Of a stretch of 64,000 bases of DNA, positions 46,378 through 53,634 are shown piece by piece (position 1 is the stretch's first letter; each line of letters starts with the position of its first letter). The notes under the pieces are model-generated. The model was not told the origin of the DNA, ran no database searches, and worked only from the letters and a program-made list of their open reading frames with translations. Origin of the DNA: Flavobacterium aciduliphilum (GTDB taxonomy: Bacteria > Bacteroidota > Bacteroidia > Flavobacteriales > Flavobacteriaceae); assembly GCF_003268855.1 (NCBI RefSeq), contig NZ_QLSZ01000003.1:183201-247200 (forward strand). The letters are read 5' to 3'. Position numbers and translations under genes: made by a program.

Positions 46378-47184
46378 ATGTCAACAAATATTACAGAAAA
46401 AAACTATCAAAAACTGGTGATTCAAGTATCATTAGGTGGTTTGTCTTTTTGTGTCTTTGATACCTTAACGGGGACAGCTGTACTGTTAAAAAACTTTCAT
46501 TTTGATAGTTTTAATAGAAGTTCAAATATTGAAGATTTATTTGCTGAAGTATATCAGGCGAATCCCGAGTTGACAAGAAAATATGACGAAGTGCTTATTT
46601 TGCACAACAACAATTTGTCTACATTTGTTCCAGAACCGCTTTTTGATGAAGCCTTTATGGGCAGTTATTTGCAATACAACACTAAGGTATTTGAAACCGA
46701 TTTTTTTGCTTTTGACGCTTTGGATATACATCAGATGAATCATGTGTACATCCCTTATGTAAATATGAACAATTTTTTTATTGACATTTATGGCAGTTTT
46801 GATTACAAACATGCCAATACCATTTTAGTGTCAAAATTATTGGAAAAATCCAAGAACAAAGATGATCGAAAAATGTTTGTTCATGTGTGTGAAAATCATT
46901 TTGAAATTGTTGTAGTTCAAAACCAAAACCTTGTTTTTTTTAATTCTTTCGAATATAAAACTCCTGAAGATTTTATTTATTACATTCTATTCACAGCAGA
47001 ACAACTACAGTTGAACCCTGAGCATTTTGCACTAGAATTATTAGGAAGTATTTCGGAAGGCGACCCAATTTACAATAGGGTGTATACCTATGTTCGTCAT
47101 GTTACTTTATATGACGTTTCGACACAAAACCATCCCCTTTCAGAAACTGAAAAAAGACGTCATTTTATATTACTGCACGCATGA
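46378..47184 (+). CDS. DUF3822 family protein
   Basis: About 268 residues from the ATG at 46378, chosen over an in-frame ATG 12 codons upstream that precedes the predicted promoter. The actin-like repeated pattern (LVIQVSLGGLSFCVFDTLTG, VLILHNNNLSTFVPEPLFD, FVHVCENHFEIVVVQNQNLVFFNSF) identifies the DUF3822 family, a Bacteroidetes-specific group related to ASKHA folds. Function unknown. Its stop overlaps the rsmD start by four bases; DUF3822 next to rsmD is, as I recall, a conserved arrangement in flavobacteria. Confidence 0.8.
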   Translation: MSTNITEKNYQKLVIQVSLGGLSFCVFDTLTGTAVLLKNFHFDSFNRSSNIEDLFAEVYQANPELTRKYDEVLILHNNNLSTFVPEPLFDEAFMGSYLQYNTKVFETDFFAFDALDIHQMNHVYIPYVNMNNFFIDIYGSFDYKHANTILVSKLLEKSKNKDDRKMFVHVCENHFEIVVVQNQNLVFFNSFEYKTPEDFIYYILFTAEQLQLNPEHFALELLGSISEGDPIYNRVYTYVRHVTLYDVSTQNHPLSETEKRRHFILLHA

Positions 47185-47720
47185 GAATTATTTCGGGAAC
47201 ATACAAAGGGAGACGGATTAATCCCCCAACAAAATTGCCTGTTCGACCCACAACTGATATGAGCAAGGAAGCCTTGTTTAATATACTGAATAATTATTTT
47301 AATTTTTCAAGTCTAACGCTTTTAGATTTATTTGCAGGCACAGGAAATATTAGCTACGAATTTGCTTCGAGAGGATGCTTAAGTAGTACTTGTGTAGATG
47401 CAGACGTGGGGTGCGTTCAATTTATTAAAAAAACCGCTAGCGAATTTGATTTTCCTATTACAGTCTTAAAAAGTGATGTTTTTAAATTTTTAGAAAAACA
47501 TCAAGGAAAATATGACATCATTTTTGCTGACCCTCCTTATGGTTTAGACCAATCCGAATTTGAAAAAATTGTGCAATTGGTGTTTGAAAATAACCTTCTC
47601 GACCCAGAAGGAATGATTGTTATAGAGCATTCTAAACATACAAAAATGGATCATTTACCACACTTTTCATTTGAAAAAAACTATGGCGGTACGGTGTTTT
47701 CATTTTATGAATTGGATTAA
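47181..47720 (+). CDS. rsmD: 16S rRNA (guanine966-N2)-methyltransferase
   Basis: A 179-residue SAM-dependent methyltransferase of the RsmD family. MRIISGTYKGRRINPP is the family opening, LLDLFAGTGNISYEFASRG the SAM-binding motif I, and IIFADPPYGLD the catalytic DPPY motif IV. It methylates G966 of 16S rRNA during 30S assembly. Translationally coupled to the DUF3822 gene. Confidence 0.93.
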   Translation: MRIISGTYKGRRINPPTKLPVRPTTDMSKEALFNILNNYFNFSSLTLLDLFAGTGNISYEFASRGCLSSTCVDADVGCVQFIKKTASEFDFPITVLKSDVFKFLEKHQGKYDIIFADPPYGLDQSEFEKIVQLVFENNLLDPEGMIVIEHSKHTKMDHLPHFSFEKNYGGTVFSFYELD

Positions 47721-47745
47721 TTCAACGTAATTTAATGATTGTGTT

Positions 47746-48555
47746 TTGAATAGTCTGAGTAATATTAAAAGTCGAAATTCTTCTCAATACAGAGCAAACC
47801 GCCTTCTTTGGTCTCTATTTTTTTCTAAAAGAATAAGCATTACTATATTCTTGTATTTTTTGTCAATTTTAAGTGTACACTCTCAAAATCACTACAATTT
47901 TTGGAACAGAATCGCTGTTTCACATACGCTGACAGAAAATATAAAAGCTGAATTTGAAATACAAAATCGGTGGCAAAATGATCTCTATTCAAACGAAAAA
48001 ATTTGGTTTGAAGATAAGTTAATGAACAGTTTCCGATTGTGGATGTATTATCGAATACACGATCATCTTACTCTACTTATATCGCCTATTTCATACTTTG
48101 AAAACAATCCTATAATTCGTAATATAGGTGATGAAAATAAATCACTTACCTACGAAAATAGATATTCTGTTTTGATTGAAAGAAATGTAAAAATTTTACC
48201 CAAAACATCATTCATAAATAAGGTAGGAATTGAATATAGGGATTTTAAAAACAGTGCCCCCGATTATTTTAGAGCGAGAGAAAAACTTACTTTTAAATAT
48301 GATTTGAGTTCTAAATATGCGGTGTTGGCTTATGATGAACTCTTTATAAACTGCATTAATAAAGATGGAATTACTATTTTTGACCAAAATAGAACGGGAC
48401 TTTCGGTCAATTATACAGGAATTAAAAATCTAAAATTAGAACTCGGTTACATGTATAATTATCGTTCACAAAGAAATACTGACGTTCATTTGAGTGAAAA
48501 CAATTTAACTGTAAACACCTATTATTCAATACCTAAAAAAAATAAATGGACTTGA
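47746..48555 (+). CDS. DUF2490 family outer-membrane beta-barrel-like protein (unusual TTG start)
   Basis: About 269 residues. A signal-type hydrophobic stretch (ISITIFLYFLSILSVHSQ, residues 30-47) precedes a region of amphipathic beta strands (FWNRIAVSHTLTENIKAEFEIQNRWQ...). This matches DUF2490, predicted small outer-membrane barrels. No ATG or GTG is available: the frame opens at the TAA at 47728-47730, and the first usual codon is the TTG at 47746. The true start may be that TTG or a nearby rare codon. It overlaps the next gene by ten bases. Confidence 0.7.
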   Translation: MNSLSNIKSRNSSQYRANRLLWSLFFSKRISITIFLYFLSILSVHSQNHYNFWNRIAVSHTLTENIKAEFEIQNRWQNDLYSNEKIWFEDKLMNSFRLWMYYRIHDHLTLLISPISYFENNPIIRNIGDENKSLTYENRYSVLIERNVKILPKTSFINKVGIEYRDFKNSAPDYFRAREKLTFKYDLSSKYAVLAYDELFINCINKDGITIFDQNRTGLSVNYTGIKNLKLELGYMYNYRSQRNTDVHLSENNLTVNTYYSIPKKNKWT

Positions 48556-49349
48556 ATCATATTATTGGATATCTATTAGCTTTATTTGTAGGCATAACAT
48601 TAGGATTAATTGGTAGTGGCGGTTCCATTTTATCTGTTCCTATTTTAGTATACGTGATGAGAGTGGAGCCTATTTTAGCTACGGCCTATTCTCTATTTAT
48701 TGTAGGAACCACTGCATTATTTGGTGGGATTCAAAAAGCAAAACAAAAATTAGTCGATTTTAACAAAGTCTTTCTTTTTGGAATTCCAACAATAGTAGCT
48801 GTTTTTGTAACCCGAAAAATTATAGTTCCGGCAATACCTGAAGTCGTTTTTGCAACTGCTAATTTTACGTTACATAAATCCGTATTAATCATGATTGTTT
48901 TTGCAATTGTGATGATTTTTGCTTCCATACGAATGATAAAACCATTAAAAGCAAGCAATACAAAAGTAGATTCAAACCTCAATTATTTAGGGATTTTTAC
49001 TCAAGGTTTGTTTATTGGTCTAGTTGCAGGATTTGTTGGAGCTGGAGGTGGCTTTTTAATTATACCCGCCTTACTTTTTTTGACAAAAACTCCAATGAAA
49101 ATGGCTGTCGGCACTTCCTTATTCGTTGTATCTGCGCAATCCTTGCTTGGTTTTATTGGAGATCTCAGACCTGACCAAACTATTGATTGGACATTACTTT
49201 TAACTTTTACGATTTGTTCCATAATAGGCGTTTTTATTGGAAGTATGCTTTCTAAAAAGATTGAGGGCGAAAAATTAAAAACTGGATTTGGATGGTTTGT
49301 ATTTGCTATGGGAATCTATATCATTATAAAAGAAACAGTATTCAAGTAG
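48546..49349 (+). CDS. TauE/SafE family membrane permease
   Basis: A 267-residue protein with about eight membrane helices. Two internal repeats open with GLIGSGGSILSVPILVYVM (residues 20-38) and GFVGAGGGFLIIPALLFLT (about 162-180), the TauE/SafE signature. Members move sulfite, sulfonates or related anions. Its position just before two CstB-like persulfide enzymes matches the Staphylococcus cst operon, where a TauE gene neighbours cstB, and supports a sulfite or thiosulfate export role here. The stop of the DUF2490 gene overlaps its start. Confidence 0.88.
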   Translation: MDLNHIIGYLLALFVGITLGLIGSGGSILSVPILVYVMRVEPILATAYSLFIVGTTALFGGIQKAKQKLVDFNKVFLFGIPTIVAVFVTRKIIVPAIPEVVFATANFTLHKSVLIMIVFAIVMIFASIRMIKPLKASNTKVDSNLNYLGIFTQGLFIGLVAGFVGAGGGFLIIPALLFLTKTPMKMAVGTSLFVVSAQSLLGFIGDLRPDQTIDWTLLLTFTICSIIGVFIGSMLSKKIEGEKLKTGFGWFVFAMGIYIIIKETVFK

Positions 49350-49455
49350 GTATCCACTATTTTCATATTCCATTTGAACTATCATAGTTATGCGAGTATG
49401 ACAAATATCATTTTTCAAAACGTCATTTTAAAATAGCTTCGCAAAAAAAAATGAC

Positions 49456-50874
49456 ATGAAGCTTGAACAACTTTACACAGGATGCTTGGCAGAAGCTGCA
49501 TATTACATCGTGTCCAATGGAGAAGCCGCTATAGTTGATCCCCTTAGAGAGACTCAGCCCTACCTCGATCGTTTGCAAAGAGATGGCGTATCGTTAAAGT
49601 ATATTTTTGAAACCCATTTTCATGCCGATTTCGTCTCGGGACATGTTGATTTAGCAAAAAAAACAGGCGCGACTATCGTTTATGGACCCACTACAATGAC
49701 AACAGGTTTTGATAAACATGTTGCTGCTGATGGTGAGATTTTTGAAATTGGCCATCTCAAGATTAAAGCCATTCATACTCCAGGGCATACAATGGAAAGT
49801 ACTTGCTATCTTGTCATTGATGAGGAGGGAAAAGAACATGGATTAATTTCGGGAGACACCCTTTTTATAGGCGATGTAGGGCGACCCGATTTGGCACAAC
49901 ACGTGATTGCCGATTTAACGCAAGACAAATTAGCGCGACTTTTATACCATTCGCTACGTACTAAAATTTTACCTCTAGCAGATCATTTAATTGTATATCC
50001 AAATCATGGGGCTGGAAGTGCTTGTGGAAAAAACATGAGTAAAGAAACTACCGACACACTAGGCAATCAAAAGAAAACGAATTATGCTTTACAAGAGATG
50101 ACGGAAGATGAATTTGTAAATGCAATACTCACTGGATTAACTACACCTCCACAATATTTCCCAAAAAATGTATTGATGAACATTCAAGGGTATGATTCGC
50201 TCGACACGGTACTTGAACAAGGACTGAAATCGTATGAGGTAGCAACTTTTGAACGTATCGCAAACGATACAAAAACTTTAGTTCTTGACACAAGAGATGC
50301 TGCTGATTTTGCAAAAGGGTTTATTCCAAATAGTATTAATATTGGAATTAATGGAAGTTTTGCAACTTGGATTGGTGAATTAATCATCGATATCAAACAA
50401 GATATACTCATCGTTGCAGAAAATTTTGAAAAAGTTCAAGAAACAATTATTCGCCTAGCCCGAGTTGGATATGATCACACTATAGGATATTTAGAAGGAG
50501 GCTTTGAAGCATGGAAAAAGGCTGGAAAAGATATAGATTTCGTTCATAGAATTACGGTACAGCAATTGGAAAAATATTGCGTTAGTGAAAAGCAAGTGAT
50601 TATTGATGTTCGAAAAGCAAGCGAATTCCAATCGGAACATTTGATTGAAGCAATTAATATTCCCTTAAATGTATTACCAAAGCACTTAGCTGAATTTCCA
50701 AAAGATAAAACTTTTATGATACATTGTGCTGGAGGTTATCGCTCAATGATTGCAGCCTCGATACTAAAACAAAATGGGATTCATAATTTTATTGAAATAG
50801 CTGACGGGTATTCCGAAATTAAAAAAACCAACTTACCCAAAACCGATTATGTGTGTCCAACTACACTTTTATAA
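49456..50874 (+). CDS. CstB-like persulfide dioxygenase-rhodanese fusion, copy 1
   Basis: A 472-residue multidomain sulfur enzyme. Residues 1-240 form a metallo-beta-lactamase (ETHE1-type) iron dioxygenase with H54, H56 and D58 in THFHADFVSGH, then HTPGHTMEST and SGDTLFIGDVGRPDL. Two rhodanese domains follow. The first (about 260-350) lacks the active Cys. The second (about 370-465) has it in IHCAGGYRSM. This is the layout of CstB, which oxidises persulfides and yields thiosulfate. It is tandem with a similar gene 151 bases downstream, after its own terminator. Confidence 0.9.
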   Translation: MKLEQLYTGCLAEAAYYIVSNGEAAIVDPLRETQPYLDRLQRDGVSLKYIFETHFHADFVSGHVDLAKKTGATIVYGPTTMTTGFDKHVAADGEIFEIGHLKIKAIHTPGHTMESTCYLVIDEEGKEHGLISGDTLFIGDVGRPDLAQHVIADLTQDKLARLLYHSLRTKILPLADHLIVYPNHGAGSACGKNMSKETTDTLGNQKKTNYALQEMTEDEFVNAILTGLTTPPQYFPKNVLMNIQGYDSLDTVLEQGLKSYEVATFERIANDTKTLVLDTRDAADFAKGFIPNSINIGINGSFATWIGELIIDIKQDILIVAENFEKVQETIIRLARVGYDHTIGYLEGGFEAWKKAGKDIDFVHRITVQQLEKYCVSEKQVIIDVRKASEFQSEHLIEAINIPLNVLPKHLAEFPKDKTFMIHCAGGYRSMIAASILKQNGIHNFIEIADGYSEIKKTNLPKTDYVCPTTLL

Positions 50875-50892
50875 AGGAGTATTTCTTCAATT

Positions 50893-50921
50893 AAAGCACT
50901 GAATTTGAAAGTGCTTTTTTT
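50893..50921 (+). terminator. Terminator after CstB-like copy 1
   Basis: AAAGCACT (50893-50900) pairs with AGTGCTTT (50910-50917), followed by TTTTA. Confidence 0.75.
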
Positions 50922-50951
50922 ATTTGTTAAATTTGTATCAAAAGTTACGAA

Positions 50952-50978
50952 TTGGTGATAGTAAACAAAGTATTTTTG
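50952..50978 (+). promoter_or_regulatory. Promoter for CstB-like copy 2
   Basis: TATTTTTG (50971-50978) matches TAnnTTTG, with TTG at 50952-50954 and a 16-base spacer. It would transcribe copy 2 and the genes after it separately from copy 1. Confidence 0.55.
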
Positions 50979-51025
50979 TAACCTATTATTAGTCGGAGTT
51001 TTTAGTACTAATTAAAGAAAATGAT

Positions 51026-52435
51026 ATGAAAATTGAACAAATATATACAGGTTGTTTATCTCAAGGAGCCTATTTTATAGAGAGCAACGGAGAAATCGCA
51101 ATTATTGATCCCTTACGTGAAGTGCAACCCTATCTAAACAAAGCTTTGGCAGTTGGAGGGACTATAAAATATATTTTTGAGACCCATTTTCATGCTGACT
51201 TTGTGAGTGGGCATGTGACATTAGCAGAGAAAACAGGAGCACCAATTATTTATGGTCCCAAAGCTAATCCTTCGTTTAAAGCTCATCTTGCGCAAGATGG
51301 TGAGGTTTTTCAAGTTGGAGCTATTACCATTACATGTTTGCATACACCAGGCCATACAATGGAAAGTTCGTGTTATTTGCTCAAAGACGAAAAGGGAAAA
51401 GATCATGCCCTTTTTAGTGGTGATACATTATTTTTAGGGGATGTAGGCCGTCCTGATTTGGCACAAAAAGCCGCCGATATGACTCAAGAACAATTAGCAG
51501 GAATTTTATTTGACAGTTTGCGAACTAAAATCATGCCTCTACCAGATGATGTTATTGTGTATCCTGCTCATGGCGCTGGAAGTGCTTGCGGTAAGAATTT
51601 AAGTAAAGAAACTGTTGGAAGTCTTGGCGAACAAAAAGCTACTAACTATGCGCTGCGTGCCGATATGACTCGTGAAGAATTCATAAAAGAGGTCACAGAA
51701 GGGTTATTACCACCGCCTGCCTATTTTCCGATGAATGTAAAATTAAACAAAGAAGGATATCAAGATGTTGAAACACTTATTGCCGATGCAAAAGCTTTTG
51801 ACGCTAAAACATTTGAATCTGTTGCCAATGAAACTGGCGCTCTTATTTTAGATGTTCGTCATCAAGATGAATATTCAAAAGGACATATCCCTAAATCTAT
51901 TTCTATTGGAATTGATGGTCAATTTGCGCCATGGGTTGGGGCTTTAATTCTTGATTACAAACAACCTATTTTACTTGTCACTCCCACGGGACGTGAGGCA
52001 GAAACTATTATGCGTTTAGCGCGTGTAGGCTACGACAATAATATTGGTTTTTTGGAGGGGGGATTTGACTCATGGAAAAATTCGGGGATGGAATGTGATT
52101 CCTTGATGGGTATTACGGCTCAAGAACTTGAATCAAAATTAAGTCAAGAAACACTACTTCTTTTTGATGTAAGAAAACCAGGAGAATATGCTGCAGAACA
52201 TATTGAAGATGTGCCTTCTACACCACTTGATTTTTTAAATGACCATCTTTCAGAATTTCCAAAAGCAGAAAACTTCTATATTCATTGTGCAGGGGGATAT
52301 CGTTCTGTTATTGCTGCATCTATTTTAAAATCAAGAGGATTTCACAATGTTATAGATGTTAAAGGTGGGTTTGCTGCTATAAAAAAAACAGGAATTAAAA
52401 CCACAACTTATGTTTGTCCTTCAACACTAAAATGA
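51026..52435 (+). CDS. CstB-like persulfide dioxygenase-rhodanese fusion, copy 2
   Basis: A 469-residue paralog of the upstream gene, alike along its whole length. The metal ligands sit in THFHADFVSGH (H54, H56, D58), HTPGHTMESSCYL and SGDTLFLGDVGRPDL. The first rhodanese domain again lacks a Cys (LLVTPTGREAETI), and the second has IHCAGGYRSV. It is followed with a four-base overlap by a DUF2892-like gene and then thioredoxin, so this copy heads a separate transcript. Different expression or substrate preference between the two copies is plausible but unproven. Confidence 0.9.
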   Translation: MKIEQIYTGCLSQGAYFIESNGEIAIIDPLREVQPYLNKALAVGGTIKYIFETHFHADFVSGHVTLAEKTGAPIIYGPKANPSFKAHLAQDGEVFQVGAITITCLHTPGHTMESSCYLLKDEKGKDHALFSGDTLFLGDVGRPDLAQKAADMTQEQLAGILFDSLRTKIMPLPDDVIVYPAHGAGSACGKNLSKETVGSLGEQKATNYALRADMTREEFIKEVTEGLLPPPAYFPMNVKLNKEGYQDVETLIADAKAFDAKTFESVANETGALILDVRHQDEYSKGHIPKSISIGIDGQFAPWVGALILDYKQPILLVTPTGREAETIMRLARVGYDNNIGFLEGGFDSWKNSGMECDSLMGITAQELESKLSQETLLLFDVRKPGEYAAEHIEDVPSTPLDFLNDHLSEFPKAENFYIHCAGGYRSVIAASILKSRGFHNVIDVKGGFAAIKKTGIKTTTYVCPSTLK

Positions 52436-52632
52436 TGAAACAGCTATTATTTACCAATTGGCATTTGATGCGAATCATTAGACTTGCTTTTGCATTGTTT
52501 TTATTCTATAATGCTTATGAAACTCATGAATGGTTTTTTATCATTTTTGGTGTGTTTTTTTTGGTTCAAGTAATCTTTAATATGGGATGTGGTCCAAAAG
52601 GTTGCTCTCTTCCCAACAATAAAAACAGCTAA
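52432..52632 (+). CDS. DUF2892-like small membrane protein
   Basis: A 66-residue protein starting at the ATG at 52432 (or the next codon, also ATG), overlapping the preceding stop. Two hydrophobic segments lie at about residues 14-30 and 34-50, and the tail is MGCGPKGCSLPNN with two Cys. Small proteins of this shape (DUF2892/YgaP-type inner-membrane segments) commonly accompany rhodanese genes. A role in membrane persulfide handling is a guess. Confidence 0.75.
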   Translation: MMKQLLFTNWHLMRIIRLAFALFLFYNAYETHEWFFIIFGVFFLVQVIFNMGCGPKGCSLPNNKNS

Positions 52633-52634
52633 TT

Positions 52635-52955
52635 ATGAAAAGTACTTTTCAAGACATAATTGAATCTGAGAAACCTGTTTTAGTAGATTTTTATGCGACA
52701 TGGTGTGGTCCTTGTCAAATGTTAGCACCTATTTTAAAAGAAGTCAAAGATGATTTGGGAGATCGGTTATCAATTATTAAAATAGATGTTGATAAAAATC
52801 AAGAATTAGCGTCCATGCAAAACGTTCGTGGTGTTCCGACAATGATACTATATCAAAATGGAAAACAACTATGGAGACAATCAGGCGTGATTTCCAAAGA
52901 AGAAATAATAAAGATCGTACTAGAAAAAAGTTACTCATGCACAAAAAATCAATAA
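52635..52955 (+). CDS. Thioredoxin
   Basis: A 106-residue thioredoxin fold with the active-site WCGPC (W23-C27) in VDFYATWCGPCQML, the cis-Pro in VRGVPTMILY, and full family length. It would reduce disulfides, here probably the persulfide intermediates of the neighbouring CstB-like enzymes. It is two bases after the DUF2892-like gene and overlaps the next gene by 19 bases, so all three are on one transcript. Confidence 0.92.
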   Translation: MKSTFQDIIESEKPVLVDFYATWCGPCQMLAPILKEVKDDLGDRLSIIKIDVDKNQELASMQNVRGVPTMILYQNGKQLWRQSGVISKEEIIKIVLEKSYSCTKNQ

Positions 52956-53131
52956 TTATTACCTTTATTGGGGTCATTGTGGGGGCTGTATCGGGTTATC
53001 TTTATTATAGATTTATTGGTTGCGCCACAGGAACATGTGCTATCACTTCAAAACCCTTAAATAGTACTGCCTATTTTGCTGTTTTGGGAGGACTTTTGTT
53101 TAGTATGTTTTTAAAAAATGAAAAAAAATAA
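52937..53131 (+). CDS. DUF6132-like small membrane protein
   Basis: A 64-residue protein starting at the ATG at 52937 (an upstream in-frame ATG is inside the thioredoxin gene and gives a charged tail). Two membrane helices (about residues 5-23 and 41-58) flank GCATGTCAITSKPLNS, with two Cys. The pattern matches DUF6132 small membrane proteins from memory. Together with the DUF2892-like gene it adds a second tiny Cys-containing membrane protein to this sulfur cluster. Confidence 0.72.
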   Translation: MHKKSIIITFIGVIVGAVSGYLYYRFIGCATGTCAITSKPLNSTAYFAVLGGLLFSMFLKNEKK

Positions 53132-53173
53132 TGTATTAGGAAAATTTTAAGAACTCTAAAAAAAAAATAGTTT

Positions 53174-53181
53174 TATATTTG
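53174..53181 (+). promoter_or_regulatory. Predicted -7 element for the Cys/Lys-rich peptide gene
   Basis: TATATTTG matches TAnnTTTG, 32 bases before the ATG at 53214. It makes this small gene a separate transcript from the sulfur cluster. Confidence 0.5.
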
Positions 53182-53213
53182 AAATAATAAATTAACTAAT
53201 AAATATTAAAAAG

Positions 53214-53405
53214 ATGAAAAAAGTAATTTCAATGTTCGCAGTTGCTGCTTTTTTATTTGCAGCTAATGTAAATGCTCAAGAAACTCAAAAGAAAGAGGGA
53301 GAGAAAAAAGAGTGTAGCGCAAAAGAGAAAAAATCTTGCGATAAAAAAGGTGGAAAAAAAGGAAGCTGCTGTGCTCACAAAAAAGAAGAAGAAAAAAAAT
53401 CATAA
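53214..53405 (+). CDS. Secreted Cys/Lys-rich small protein, possible metal binder
   Basis: A 63-residue protein. The signal peptide MKKVISMFAVAAFLFAANVNA is followed by a mature part of about 42 residues dominated by Lys and Glu with four Cys and one His (KKECSAKEKKSCDKK, then GKKGSCCAHKKEE). It has its own promoter and a strong terminator, so it is a real gene. I do not know a named family. The CC pair and the high charge suggest metal binding in the periplasm, and its position after the sulfur cluster may be meaningful or chance. Confidence 0.75.
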   Translation: MKKVISMFAVAAFLFAANVNAQETQKKEGEKKECSAKEKKSCDKKGGKKGSCCAHKKEEEKKS

Positions 53406-53421
53406 TTCTTTCAGAAAAAAT

Positions 53422-53459
53422 AACCGTCTCTTTTGAAAAATGGAGACGGTTTTTTTTTG
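53422..53459 (+). terminator. Terminator of the Cys/Lys-rich peptide gene
   Basis: CCGTCTC (53424-53430) pairs with GAGACGG (53443-53449), then ten T. Confidence 0.88.
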
Positions 53460-53578
53460 TCTATATAAAACCAATAATTAATTATTTTTTAGAACTATTT
53501 AATGCGATTTAAAAACATTTTAACATAATTCCGGATGGAATTCTTGAAGTAAACTTATTATTTTACTAGAAATAATGT

Positions 53579-53608
53579 TTGCGCACTCTCCAACAATACC
53601 TATCTTTG
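53579..53608 (+). promoter_or_regulatory. Promoter of pheT
   Basis: TTG (53579-53581), a 19-base spacer and TATCTTTG (53601-53608) make a near-ideal two-part promoter 26 bases before the pheT ATG. Confidence 0.7.
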
Positions 53609-53634
53609 CACGCTGATAATTTTATTCAAACACC

